A DNA stretch of 64,000 bases from Fluviicola sp. (GCF_039596395.1 NZ_JBCNJT010000001.1:1337315-1401314); one strand, 5' to 3'; shown: positions 34,204 through 42,918, counted from the first letter of the stretch. Numbers and translations are program-made. The notes: a model not told the origin generated them from the sequence alone.

Positions 34204-35628
34204 TCAGCGCTTAACGAGTGTTTTGTAAGTTTCGTAGCGGGAAGTAATTCCTCGAACGTATCGAATACAAATATTTCCTCTGAAAGCACCGCTTTTCACC
34301 ACTTCGTCGGTATAGTAGGAATGTTTTCCCAGGTTCATGACCATGGTTTCCACGTTGTCTGCCCAAATATGCGGATTCAATCCTTTCTTTTCGGCCAGGC
34401 GCTGTGCATCAAGAATGTGTCCGGCACCGGCATTGTAACTTGCCAGGATGAATTTATTCCGTTCTTCTTCATTCTTGATACTTGTCCAGAGTTTTGAAAT
34501 ACGGTTCAGGTACTTGAAACCGCCTTTGATTTGAACTTCGGGAGGTGAAGTAGGATAGACCCCGAATTTCGGACCGGTTCCCGGCATAAACTGCATCAAG
34601 CCGTAAGCTCCACCAAATGCACGTGCATTCGGATTGAATTTGCTTTCGTGGTAGATCAATGCGGCAACCATTCGCCAGTCGATGTTGTATTTTTCTCCTT
34701 CTGTTTTCAAAATGGCGTCAAAAGGAGAAATACTTCCTCTCCTGGATTTGAAATTGCTTTCAACGCCCAAAGAACTGTTGATCTGCTCGAAGTATTTGCG
34801 TTTGATGTAGGAAAAAGCTTCCTTGTTCATGAATTTGGAAAGCCAGACATTCAGCCGTTTTTGAAGGATCGGCGATTTTTTATTCAACCCGAAAGCAATG
34901 TTTTGTTTGAATGAAATCGGCAGGCTGACATCCAAATTGTCGTAAAAGCGTTCATTGATTTCCGCCACATTCCGTTCTGCAACCGTGTAATCGATTACAC
35001 CGTTTGAAACCTGTTCGATTAATTCTTCCACACCTTCCTGTGCTTGTGTAGGGCGGATCATAATCGTGTCACCGATTTCATCCTGCAGGTGAAGTAAACG
35101 GGTGTAGTAACTGGAACGTTCCCAAACGACTACTTTTTTACGTCCTAATTGGATCGGGTCGGTAATAAAAGTAACTTTCTGATCTTTTGTTTCCGGGGTT
35201 AGTTTTCGCTGAACCAATACCTGGTTGGTTTGCAGGAAAGGATCGGAGAAATTGATTTCCGCTCTTCTTTCACGCGTTACCGTATAATTACAGGCCACGA
35301 TATCACCTTCTCCGCGGTTCAGGATGTCGTTGATTTCATCGAGGTTGTTGACGATCTTTACTTCGAGGCTTACACCCAATTCTTCGGCAAATTCTTTCAG
35401 GATTTCGTATTCGAATCCCATTTTTTTGCCTTTGTAAATAAAGAAGGATGTAGAGCTGTTTTCTGCCAGAACTACCAAGGTACCACGCTTGTAGATACCG
35501 GGTAAATCGAAATCATGCGCATCAAGAGGCTTCTTCCTGGAATCTATTTTTTCTGACGAACAGGACGCCATGATCAGACATCCGATTAGAAAGATTAGTC
35601 GTAAAATTCCCGTTTTGATTTGCGGCAT
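34204..35628 (-). CDS. mltF: Membrane-bound lytic transglycosylase MltF-like lipoprotein
   Basis: 474 residues from ATG 35628 (MPQIKTGIL); the longer frame to 35649 has the weaker start. A lipobox IMASC near residue 21 indicates a lipoprotein. Residues about 40-280 are a solute-binding (SBP_bac_3-like) domain: GTLVVLAENSSTSFFIYKG and GFEYEILKEFAEELG. Residues about 305-474 are an SLT lysozyme-like domain with ALIYHESKFNPNARAF (catalytic Glu in HES) and GAYGLMQFMPGTG. It cleaves murein to give 1,6-anhydromuropeptides; the SBP domain may sense a ligand. Mpl at 509..1864 would recycle such products. Confidence 0.92.
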   Translation of the reverse strand: MPQIKTGILRLIFLIGCLIMASCSSEKIDSRKKPLDAHDFDLPGIYKRGTLVVLAENSSTSFFIYKGKKMGFEYEILKEFAEELGVSLEVKIVNNLDEINDILNRGEGDIVACNYTVTRERRAEINFSDPFLQTNQVLVQRKLTPETKDQKVTFITDPIQLGRKKVVVWERSSYYTRLLHLQDEIGDTIMIRPTQAQEGVEELIEQVSNGVIDYTVAERNVAEINERFYDNLDVSLPISFKQNIAFGLNKKSPILQKRLNVWLSKFMNKEAFSYIKRKYFEQINSSLGVESNFKSRRGSISPFDAILKTEGEKYNIDWRMVAALIYHESKFNPNARAFGGAYGLMQFMPGTGPKFGVYPTSPPEVQIKGGFKYLNRISKLWTSIKNEEERNKFILASYNAGAGHILDAQRLAEKKGLNPHIWADNVETMVMNLGKHSYYTDEVVKSGAFRGNICIRYVRGITSRYETYKTLVKR

Positions 35629-35665
35629 AATGATCAAACTTACGAACAAATTACGAGAAAAAGGT

Positions 35666-36241
35666 TTAAACCTTCCCCATTAAATATTCATTTGCATCGC
35701 GCATATATTCATGAAAGCAACTAGTAATTTCGTTCTCATAGCGCTGAAACACGGTGTGTCCGTTCGTTAGCGCGTTTTCAAAAGATAGCTTGCGGCTCAC
35801 TCCCTGACACATTCTGTAGAGTCCTTCTTCCGTGTGGTAAAGACTGATCCAGTTCCGTTCGACTAACAAGTTTATAAACTGCTTGAAATCTGACGGATAA
35901 GGCTCATTGGTTAAATCAATATTTGAATAAAAGCCGGCTAAAAACTCCTGAAGTTTGGTTTTGTGATAGAGGTTCCAGTTTCGCGCCAATAAATGGTCAA
36001 AGTAAATATCTATGGCGATCGGCGCCACTTTCGGCAATTCACCGCGAATGGTATGAATTAACTGAATGACTTCAAAATGATGGTCAATGTAATCATCTAT
36101 TTTCCGGTGAAGCAAAACTCCTTTCTGGATGTGTTCCGGGTATTCCAGGTATTTCTTTCCTTTCACGAAATCCCCGAACAAATTAGCCACGGCCAGTTGC
36201 GGATCGTTGTTGGAAAAGTAGATGTGACCGAGATAGTTCAT
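35666..36241 (-). CDS. acpH: Acyl carrier protein phosphodiesterase (AcpH, DUF479)
   Basis: 191 residues from ATG 36241 (MNYLGHIYFSNND); the longer frame adds an unsupported extension. The HD-like metal residues are visible in the order expected for DUF479: ANLFGDFVKG near 27, LHRKIDDYIDHH (about 50-61), and IDIYFDHLLARNW. AcpH removes 4'-phosphopantetheine from holo-ACP. Active-site residues appear complete. Confidence 0.85.
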   Translation of the reverse strand: MNYLGHIYFSNNDPQLAVANLFGDFVKGKKYLEYPEHIQKGVLLHRKIDDYIDHHFEVIQLIHTIRGELPKVAPIAIDIYFDHLLARNWNLYHKTKLQEFLAGFYSNIDLTNEPYPSDFKQFINLLVERNWISLYHTEEGLYRMCQGVSRKLSFENALTNGHTVFQRYENEITSCFHEYMRDANEYLMGKV

Positions 36242-36333
36242 GGTGTTAAGATAATTAATTATCAATTATGAATTTGGAAATTATCAAGCTATCCCCACGG
36301 ATTAAGCAGATACAAAAAGGTTCGATTCAACTT

Positions 36334-36654
36334 TTACCCAAAAGCCCAATGATTGCTCCCAAACAGAATTTCGTAGATTGTAGCTAGTATTACCAATGCT
36401 TTGACAGGAAAACAAAGCACGTAAAGGATAATCCCCCAAACCCTGTACCGTTCACTATTTTCTTTTTCTGATTTTTTGAGGAAATACATAGACATAAAAA
36501 AGGGAACTAAAGAAGTGATAATGCTTGCGAAAGCAATTCCGGCCAAAACAGTGCTATCAATTTGATCGCCACCTGCATGTAAAAGGGAAATCGCGGTAAT
36601 CACTAGTAAACAAGCAATGACTAACAGGTATATCAAGCGAAGCTTTTTTCTCAT
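36334..36654 (-). CDS. Small membrane protein of unknown function
   Basis: 106 residues with three hydrophobic segments (8-28, 37-59, 73-95) and a charged KKSEKENSERYR loop between the second and third. I do not recognise the family. It lies upstream of acpH on the same strand, 93 bp away. Confidence 0.6.
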   Translation of the reverse strand: MRKKLRLIYLLVIACLLVITAISLLHAGGDQIDSTVLAGIAFASIITSLVPFFMSMYFLKKSEKENSERYRVWGIILYVLCFPVKALVILATIYEILFGSNHWAFG

Positions 36655-36681
36655 TTCAGCTGTTTTTTAGAGACAAGTTAC

Positions 36682-37518
36682 TCAAAACCAATTGGCTAAT
36701 TCATTCCGCAACTCCGTCAGGAAAGGCGATGTTTCCTGACGGACACTGATACCATTCTTTTTGTTACTCAGTAATTCACTGAAATAGGAGTCTTCAATGT
36801 TCACTTCCACGACCATTCCGTTCCTTGAAAGCACGTTTTCGGTTACCGTACGTGGCAAATTCGTTGCGCCGGATGTTCCGAGAATAAAGAGGATCCCGGT
36901 TTCTTTGGAGATTCTCAGCACACTGTCTCTACGGAAATATTTTTCGTTGTAGTATTCATCGAACCAAAGCACATGCGGACGCAAATCTTCCCTGCATTTC
37001 GGACAGCGCAGCGCTTCCCATTCCTCCGGCGTGATCACATCTTTATCACGGTCGGTCAAACGGATTTGCGCAGGAAAGGGGTAGAGCTCGCTGGAGCATT
37101 CATCGCCGCAACGCACGAAATCAAAGTCGCCGTGAATCAGGTACGTTCTTTCTTCCGAAGATCCTGCTTTTCGGTGGAGGCTGTCTACGTTTTGCGAAAT
37201 CAAAGCAAACCGGTCGCCAACAAGGTCCTCGATTTCTTTGAGCATGAAATGGCTTTGATTCGGTTTGGCAGCTTCCGTAACGGACTTGCGGTACAAAAAC
37301 CACTTCCAGACTTCTTGCGAAGCGAGTTGAAACATACGGTAAGTACCGATTTCCTCCGCTTTGTAGTTTTTGGAGCCGGAAACCCAATAGCCATCTTTTC
37401 CCCTGAAAGTAGGAATGCCGCTTTCAGCAGATAAACCCGCGCCGACCAGGAAGGTAATACGTTTATTAGTCTCCTTGCAAAATTGAAGACGTTCAATGAT
37501 TCTGTTATCCATAGTCAA
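36682..37518 (-). CDS. Sir2 family NAD-dependent protein deacetylase
   Basis: 278 residues. Sirtuin motifs: GAGLSAESGIPTFRGKDGYW (26-45), QNVDSLHRKAG (109-119), LIHGDF (127-132) with catalytic His129, and a zinc module of Cys137, Cys141, Cys172 and Cys175. The Rossmann C-terminal part GTSGATNLP is present. The length and single-domain layout are typical. NAD-dependent lysine deacylation is the family activity. Its start overlaps the stop of the GNAT acetyltransferase gene (ATGA), so the two should be co-translated. Start choice: ATG 37518 or the second ATG at 37512. Confidence 0.9.
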   Translation of the reverse strand: MTMDNRIIERLQFCKETNKRITFLVGAGLSAESGIPTFRGKDGYWVSGSKNYKAEEIGTYRMFQLASQEVWKWFLYRKSVTEAAKPNQSHFMLKEIEDLVGDRFALISQNVDSLHRKAGSSEERTYLIHGDFDFVRCGDECSSELYPFPAQIRLTDRDKDVITPEEWEALRCPKCREDLRPHVLWFDEYYNEKYFRRDSVLRISKETGILFILGTSGATNLPRTVTENVLSRNGMVVEVNIEDSYFSELLSNKKNGISVRQETSPFLTELRNELANWF

Positions 37519-38060
37519 TTTTTTGCAGTTAGGTTATTCCAGTGTTCTTTCGTAATCTCGTAAATGAAATTCAATTTCGGGACTTCTCCAAAATAGGTAA
37601 CGTCTTCTTCTCCGGTCTTTTCTGCACCTAAACGGCTAACCGCTATCTGGGAACGCAGGTTGGTTGCTCCGACATGGAAATGCACTTTCGGCACGAATTG
37701 AAAGATGTAGTCCAGCATGAGTTTCTTTACCTGCGGATTGATGCCTTTTCCCCAGGAATCTGTTCCGTAGAACGTGTAACCGATCAGAATACCGTTTTCC
37801 GATTCGTTGTAATCGTAGTAGCGCGTGCATCCGATAATCTTTCCGGTCGATTTATCTACTATTTTGAAAGCACCTTTGCTTTCCATAGCACCGGTGAAGA
37901 AGTTTTGAAAAACTTCACGTTTCCAGCGGTCCTTGTTCGGGTGCTGTTCCCACACTTTCGGGTCCGAAGCAACGGAGTATAGTTCTTCAAAATCACTTTC
38001 CTGAAGCGGGTAGAGTATGATTTGTTCGTTTTGTAATGTGGGTTGGATGGAGAAGTTCAT
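37515..38060 (-). CDS. GNAT family N-acetyltransferase
   Basis: 181 residues, of the RimJ/RimL-like Acetyltransf_3 type: LQNEQIILYPLQESDFEEL (10-28) at the start, TGKIIGCTRYYDYNESENGILIGY (described, not given as a unit) in the middle, and the acetyl-CoA loop GTDSWGKGINPQVKKLML. Substrate unknown. It overlaps the sirtuin gene downstream. The first 60 bp of the gene recur in degraded form at 38697-38756, on the far side of the parDE module. Confidence 0.88.
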   Translation of the reverse strand: MNFSIQPTLQNEQIILYPLQESDFEELYSVASDPKVWEQHPNKDRWKREVFQNFFTGAMESKGAFKIVDKSTGKIIGCTRYYDYNESENGILIGYTFYGTDSWGKGINPQVKKLMLDYIFQFVPKVHFHVGATNLRSQIAVSRLGAEKTGEEDVTYFGEVPKLNFIYEITKEHWNNLTAKN

Positions 38061-38065
38061 GGTGT

Positions 38066-38365
38066 CTATTTTGTGATGAATGATTCAATATCCATTCTTT
38101 TGTGAAGAATTCTAATGATCAAAAGCTCTTCGTTTTTCAGATCTAATTTATAAAAGATCACATGTGATTTTACCGGTGAAAGGAAATACCCTTTTCTAAC
38201 CTCATTTAAATTCTTTCCCGAATAAGGGTTTTCAGCGAGGTACTCGATTTCATTTAACAGCAAATTGAGATATCTATCAGCCTGATCAACGGACCAGTTT
38301 TCAAAAGTATAGATCCAAATTCCTTCTAAATCGATTGTAGCATCTTTACTTATTTTGTAATTCAT
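38066..38365 (-). CDS. parE: RelE/ParE superfamily toxin
   Basis: 99 residues. It has the ParE-like pattern: SKDATIDLEGIWIYTFENW at the N-terminus (SKxAxxDLxxIxxYT), AEQADRYLNLL-like WSVDQADRYLNLLLNEI, GKNLNEVRKGYFLSPVKSHVIFYKL and a C-terminal IIRILHKRMDIE. The strand and helix order match ParE gyrase toxins. The start overlaps the antitoxin stop by one base (TAATG), as in functional pairs. Confidence 0.9.
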   Translation of the reverse strand: MNYKISKDATIDLEGIWIYTFENWSVDQADRYLNLLLNEIEYLAENPYSGKNLNEVRKGYFLSPVKSHVIFYKLDLKNEELLIIRILHKRMDIESFITK

Positions 38366-38613
38366 TATTTTGAATGATACTTCTGATGGAGATCGTTTAA
38401 GAAAGACTGGCGATCAAAGTTTTCTACAAAACCCGATTTCTCACCTTTTTTTAATTCATTGATTAATTCTGCTTTTTTTGATTCTTCGTATTCAAACAAT
38501 CTTAAAGCAGCACGAATGACCTCACTTGCCGATGAAAATTTTCCTGACTTTATCTGCTGATTAATAAAACTATCGAAGTAATCGCCTAATAAGATGGATG
38601 TGTTCTTTGCCAT
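38365..38613 (-). CDS. parD: ParD-like antitoxin
   Basis: 82 residues from ATG 38613 (MAKNTSILLGDYFDSF); the frame further upstream to 38667 crosses the operator. The N-terminal ribbon-helix-helix carries NTSILLGDYFDSFINQQIKS followed by GKFSSASEVIRAALRLFE, the usual dimer. The C-terminal half (45-82) is charged and likely to bind the toxin. It should repress its own operon through the palindrome at 38635-38651. Confidence 0.9.
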   Translation of the reverse strand: MAKNTSILLGDYFDSFINQQIKSGKFSSASEVIRAALRLFEYEESKKAELINELKKGEKSGFVENFDRQSFLNDLHQKYHSK

Positions 38614-38634
38614 GAAGTGTAAATTTACCCGAAG

Positions 38635-38651
38635 ATACCAAGAATTGGTAT
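38635..38651. promoter_or_regulatory. Candidate operator of the parDE operon
   Basis: ATACCAA-GAA-TTGGTAT, a perfect 7-bp inverted repeat with a 3-base spacer, 22 bp upstream of the parD ATG. ParD-type ribbon-helix-helix dimers bind such sites. No clear TAnnTTTG box can be placed around it. Confidence 0.55.
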
Positions 38652-38696
38652 TTAAGCAAAAAAACAATTGTTAAATGATTGAATCAAAATCGTTTC

Positions 38697-38756
38697 CGGG
38701 AGCGGGTGGAGGATGATTTGTTTGTTTTTCAAGATGGGTTGGATGGAGAAAGCCAT
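38697..38756 (-). pseudogene. Remnant of a GNAT acetyltransferase 5' end
   Basis: This 60-bp stretch matches the first 60 bp of the acetyltransferase gene 37515..38060 at 48 of 60 positions in the same orientation. Its reading frame begins MAFSIQPILKNKQIIL, against MNFSIQPTLQNEQIIL in the intact gene (15 of 21 residues over the first 21). The similarity stops abruptly at 38697 and the frame ends at 38652. So a second acetyltransferase start lies upstream of parD, and the parDE module separates the two copies. Confidence 0.75.
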
Positions 38757-38778
38757 ATGGTGCTATTCGGTTCGCTAG

Positions 38779-39465
38779 TTATCGCTTTTCAGGTAAAACT
38801 TTTACCAAAAAAGACCCAAAATCGAAATCTACCGGCTGCACTCTGCCTCTATTATAGCTAATAGAACCATTGGAAGTATAGGATATGCCATTATGACCGG
38901 AATCGGCTGCGGATAAATACATTGGCTGTCTGCCTTCTTCTCCTGTAACCGACATTTTTGCTCCCCTGGGCCCCCGAACACAGACAATCGTCTGTTCATC
39001 TACCTGGTTTTGGTAAGAAACATATTCCAGTGGTTTCAAGTCCATATTCGTATCGTTAATCTGGATCTTTTCACTTGCTTTACGTTTATCTATATTTCCG
39101 AAGACATAGATCTTATTTCTCGGATACTTATCCCGGTTTGCTTTTAATTCCGCTTCTGTTAACGAATAGATCGATATTTCAATGGATATGTTGTCTTCGT
39201 GATGAATGATGCTGTCGATCGTAAAGGAATTGGCCCCTTGTTTATTCGCTTCGTTCCAAAACGAATGAAATAAATGCGAAAGGGTGGAGTTACCCGTATT
39301 TGCAGAATTACCGCTTAAGTTCCCGATTTTGGTTTTTCCGGAAAGGTTAAAGGATTCATCGATCAGATCGAATGTTTTGGAATGATATTGTGGAGAAGAA
39401 GTGTTTTGCCCGAAACCGGATTTGAATAGAAGGGTAAAAAGTAATAAAGTAACGATTTTGTTCAT
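38779..39465 (-). CDS. Secreted protein of unknown function
   Basis: 228 residues from ATG 39465 (MNKIVTLLLFTLLF) with a signal peptide ending near KSGFGQ. The mature part is polar with a beta-rich C-terminus and no recognised motif. Mixed Ser/Asn runs (LSGKTKIGNLSGNSANTG) precede a helical, acidic segment (ISIYSLTEAELKANRDKYPR). Neighbouring GNAT gene starts 30 bp upstream on the same strand. Confidence 0.65.
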   Translation of the reverse strand: MNKIVTLLLFTLLFKSGFGQNTSSPQYHSKTFDLIDESFNLSGKTKIGNLSGNSANTGNSTLSHLFHSFWNEANKQGANSFTIDSIIHHEDNISIEISIYSLTEAELKANRDKYPRNKIYVFGNIDKRKASEKIQINDTNMDLKPLEYVSYQNQVDEQTIVCVRGPRGAKMSVTGEEGRQPMYLSAADSGHNGISYTSNGSISYNRGRVQPVDFDFGSFLVKVLPEKR

Positions 39466-39495
39466 TTCAATGGACTTGGTGACACTCAAAATTAA

Positions 39496-40020
39496 TTAAT
39501 TTTTAAGGGTATTGTTTTGAATCTGCAATACTTTTTCAAAGGCTTTTCTTGCCGAACCGCGAAAGAACACTTCCCCGCAATAGGTATAATCCAATTTGTC
39601 CAGGATCTTCAGCATGGCGGGATTGTCAAAGTTCGTATCCACTTTGATGCTGAATACATGAGCATTTATTGCCAGATCTTCGATCAATTGAAACAAACGC
39701 GTTGCAATTCCTTTCCCTATTGCTTCATTGGACGTCGCAACCCGGTGAATAACGACGTACTCACCGTTGGTCAGCCATTTTCCCTGAATATCCGTGTAAG
39801 CGGGTTCGATATCAAAAATGATGGCGGCATACCCCAAAATCTGATCATTTTCGACAAGAACATACCCATACCCGTTTGCCAGGTCGTTCTCAATGGTTTG
39901 TTCATTCGGATAACCGTCCTGCCATTGAGCACTGCCATCCTGTTTTCTGCGTTCAATCGCTTGCTGCAGGATTTTCCAGATAACAGGGATTTCTGAAAGG
40001 GTAGCTTTGCGTAAATTCAT
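39496..40020 (-). CDS. GNAT family N-acetyltransferase
   Basis: 174 residues of the Acetyltransf_1 type: NLRKATLSEIPVIWKILQQ (2-20) as the first strand-helix unit, YVLVENDQILGYAAI as strands 2-4, HRVATSNEAIGKGIATRLFQ (the acetyl-CoA loop in a degenerate Q/RxxGxG/A form: NEAIGKGIA), then VDTNFDNPAMLKILDKLDY. Substrate unknown. Unrelated in detail to the GNAT at 37515..38060. Confidence 0.88.
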   Translation of the reverse strand: MNLRKATLSEIPVIWKILQQAIERRKQDGSAQWQDGYPNEQTIENDLANGYGYVLVENDQILGYAAIIFDIEPAYTDIQGKWLTNGEYVVIHRVATSNEAIGKGIATRLFQLIEDLAINAHVFSIKVDTNFDNPAMLKILDKLDYTYCGEVFFRGSARKAFEKVLQIQNNTLKN

Positions 40021-40069
40021 TTTATCTTAACTCAAGTGTGATCGTTGCTTATTAAGTTCTTTGTCCTGT

Positions 40070-42082
40070 TTAATACAAGAAGCTGTAATTCTTCCCGTAA
40101 TACAACATCTGCTCAATGAACGTTTGCTTGTTCTCCAGTTTGATGTCTTTGATCTTTCCGTTATCGTCCATAACCGGAACAAAAACCGGGTAAACAAATC
40201 CGTTGTATGGGGCAATGTTCAGCGGTTTTACGCGACGCAATACTTCTGCATGTGCTTTTTGGTCGACTTTCACTCCGTAGGTTTCCACCAATGCTTTTCC
40301 GGCCTTGTAATCTCCTTCGGATTTGATGCGCTGGATTTCTCGCAGCAACTCACCGAAAAGTGTGCGCAGTTTGTTGTAATCCTTGATGTCGTAATAGGTT
40401 TTTCCGTTTCGCGTGATTTTCTCGATCACTTTGTCTTTCTGACCTTTTTCAAACACCCAGGCACTCACCAACTGACGGTTTTGCATGTGTTCTTCTTCCA
40501 CGTTTTGTCCAATTTCCAGGCGCTGCAATTGCGTTAATAAGCCATTGCGGATATAGCCGTCGTATTCTGCTTTCCCGACTTCCAGCGTTTCGATCAATCC
40601 CAGATCCACCATTTTCTGATCCATAATGAAATACAATCCGACTAAATCTGCACGCGCTTCTTCCAGGGTTGATGCATAATTCTGCAAGGTTTCGGAAGGC
40701 TGGCCAACTCCTTTATTGATTTGTCCGCTGGCATGTCCGACTACTTCATGCAACGCTGTGTGCATTTTTCCGGCAATTGCCCCGTATTTGTTTGCGCGGT
40801 CAATTTCTTCCTGGTCATTCGCAAATTCTTCGGTTACAGCAGGCCCGCCGGCTTTGTTGTACGCTTCGATAATATTCCCGAGAGAAACCGATTTGGAACC
40901 GTGAATTTCGCGGATCCAGTTGTTGTTCGGAAGGTTTACACCGATCGGAGTGGAAGGAGCAGCATCACCTGATTCGCTGGCCACTTCAACTACCTTGTAG
41001 GAAACGCCAACTACTTTCTTTTTCTTGTGTTCCGGCAACAACGGGGAATTATCCTCGAACCACTGCGCATTTTTTGCAACCGTTGCCATGCGTTTGGAAG
41101 CTTCAAAATCGTTGATCTGAACGATGGATTCGTAATTTGCACGCTTTCCTAAAGCATCACCATACGTTTCAATGAACCCGTTGATGTAATCGATATCGCC
41201 TTTTGTAGCTGTGGACCACAATACATTGTATTCATCCCATTTTTTCAGATTGCCCGTTTTATAGTATTCGATTAATACTTTCAATGCTTCGGCCTGTTGA
41301 TCGTTTTCTGCAACTTTTACCGCTTTTCTCAGCCAGAAAATAATCTGGTCAATTGCATGCCCGTATTTCCCTTTGCTCTTCCAGACATCTTCATGCAGTT
41401 TTCCGTTTTTCAGGATCAGCGTAGAGTTCAATCCCAGTTCAATCGGTTTCGGATCATTCAGGTCCTGTTTTTGGGCATAAAAGTCTTCCACCATTTTCTG
41501 GGTAACGCCTTTTCCGTAGAAATTATTTGCAGAAGCCACGATCATATCCACGTCCGGATCTTTTACCTTGCGTTTTTTCTCCCGGTCCGGTTTAAAAATA
41601 GCATCCATGGCTTCCCGGCTTAAATTGTGTTCTACCGCAAGCATCAGTTCTTTCAGGTAAGCCGAGCTGAATTTCGGCTGAATTTTGTCCATGCTGTAAT
41701 GGTGATGAATCCCATTGGAAAAGAACACCTGCTTACTCCATTCGTCGAATTTCTTCCACTCGGCAGCATGCTTATCTCCTGTATATTTTTCATGGATCGC
41801 TTCCAGTGTTCTGCGAATTTCCAGGTTGAACCGGTTATTCTGATCGTAATTGATATCTCTTCCGGCTAATCCTGCCTGGGAAAGGTAATAAACCAATTCT
41901 TTTTGCTTCAAAGAAAGCTTGTTCCAGCTTGGAACTTCAAATCGGAGGATTTGAACATCCGCAAATCGTTCAACAGTTGTTTCCATAGGTCCGTTTTCTT
42001 CCGTTGCTGATTCTTCATTACTTCCACAAGCTGTACTTAGCGTCAGAAGAGAAGTGAAGGCGATCATATTGTGTATTCTCAT
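40070..42082 (-). CDS. Dipeptidyl peptidase III-like zinc peptidase (M49), putative lipoprotein
   Basis: 670 residues. The zinc site is complete in the M49 form: HEVVGH (445-450), a six-residue HExxxH in place of HExxH, and EEARAD (474-479) with the third ligand Glu. M49 enzymes remove dipeptides from the N-terminus of short peptides. The N-terminus has a hydrophobic segment with lipobox-like LSTACG (Cys19), so this copy should be anchored in a membrane and act outside the cytoplasm, unlike the cytosolic eukaryotic enzymes. It lies on the minus strand with 130 bp to the divergent SGNH gene. Confidence 0.88.
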   Translation of the reverse strand: MRIHNMIAFTSLLTLSTACGSNEESATEENGPMETTVERFADVQILRFEVPSWNKLSLKQKELVYYLSQAGLAGRDINYDQNNRFNLEIRRTLEAIHEKYTGDKHAAEWKKFDEWSKQVFFSNGIHHHYSMDKIQPKFSSAYLKELMLAVEHNLSREAMDAIFKPDREKKRKVKDPDVDMIVASANNFYGKGVTQKMVEDFYAQKQDLNDPKPIELGLNSTLILKNGKLHEDVWKSKGKYGHAIDQIIFWLRKAVKVAENDQQAEALKVLIEYYKTGNLKKWDEYNVLWSTATKGDIDYINGFIETYGDALGKRANYESIVQINDFEASKRMATVAKNAQWFEDNSPLLPEHKKKKVVGVSYKVVEVASESGDAAPSTPIGVNLPNNNWIREIHGSKSVSLGNIIEAYNKAGGPAVTEEFANDQEEIDRANKYGAIAGKMHTALHEVVGHASGQINKGVGQPSETLQNYASTLEEARADLVGLYFIMDQKMVDLGLIETLEVGKAEYDGYIRNGLLTQLQRLEIGQNVEEEHMQNRQLVSAWVFEKGQKDKVIEKITRNGKTYYDIKDYNKLRTLFGELLREIQRIKSEGDYKAGKALVETYGVKVDQKAHAEVLRRVKPLNIAPYNGFVYPVFVPVMDDNGKIKDIKLENKQTFIEQMLYYGKNYSFLY

Positions 42083-42172
42083 ATTATTCGGTTATCTGCT
42101 TGAAATTACTCAAATAAATTGGATTTGACCGGTAGAATCAAAACCGCTCAACACATTTGCTCTAAAAGATGT

Positions 42173-42205
42173 TTGACAGGAAGAAGCATTCGATTGCTAT
42201 ATTTG
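42173..42205 (+). promoter_or_regulatory. Promoter of the SGNH hydrolase gene, leaderless arrangement
   Basis: TTG at 42173-42175 and TATATTTG at 42198-42205 are 22 bases apart, and the ATG follows seven bases later at 42213. The spacing is at the upper end of the usual range. Confidence 0.55.
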
Positions 42206-42212
42206 TTGAATC

Positions 42213-42908
42213 ATGTGTTTTAACATTCAATCACTCAAAAAAGGAATAATCGGAGCAATTTTGCTTCTGACGGTTGTTTCGTGTGAGTCGAAAAAGAAAA
42301 TTCCCATTGAAAATCTGAGAATCGTCATGCTGGGAGATAGTGAAACCCGCAGGATCAATCATTATTGGGGACCGGACACGAATTGGAATACTTTGACCGG
42401 CTACAAGCACATTTTTAACTTGGGATTTGACGGTTATACCACCGAAGATTTACGTTATTTTAAACGCGATTCAGTGACTCCCATTGACCTGGCTTTGAAG
42501 AAGAAGCCGCATATTGTGTTTTTGATGGCAGGAATTAACGATGCCGGACAGTCGAGGCCGCTTTCAAAAACACTTGCCAATATCCGGGCAATCATTGATA
42601 CGATGCAGGCTCACCATATTGAGATCGTGATTCAATCGGTTATTCCTACAACGAATTACTACGACACCTTGTATGGCGGATTTCAGGAAAATGGGGTAAT
42701 CGCAGCGCGGGTAAAGGAATTAAATCAAAAACTGATCAGGCTCTGTAACGCGAAGAACATTGATTTCCTCGATGTAAGACCCGGAATGCTGTTGGAAGAC
42801 ACATATTTAAAAAAAGAACTGACCATGGACGGAATTCATTTAAATTATGCAGGATACGTAATCTGGAAGGATCACTTAAAAGCCTTCTTTCAGCAATATT
42901 ACGAATGA
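42213..42908 (+). CDS. SGNH/GDSL-type esterase, putative lipoprotein
   Basis: 231 residues. Hydrophobic N-terminus with lipobox VVSC (Cys24). Block I is RIVMLGDSETRR, with the GDS serine followed by Glu; block III GIND (residues about 108-111) and block V DGIHLNYAGY (catalytic Asp and His) are intact. Block II Gly lies in NLGFDGYTTED. Members hydrolyse esters on lipids or glycans; the substrate is unknown. It converges on the DUF1684 gene. Confidence 0.85.
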   Translation: MCFNIQSLKKGIIGAILLLTVVSCESKKKIPIENLRIVMLGDSETRRINHYWGPDTNWNTLTGYKHIFNLGFDGYTTEDLRYFKRDSVTPIDLALKKKPHIVFLMAGINDAGQSRPLSKTLANIRAIIDTMQAHHIEIVIQSVIPTTNYYDTLYGGFQENGVIAARVKELNQKLIRLCNAKNIDFLDVRPGMLLEDTYLKKELTMDGIHLNYAGYVIWKDHLKAFFQQYYE

Positions 42909-42918
42909 TCCTGGATTC

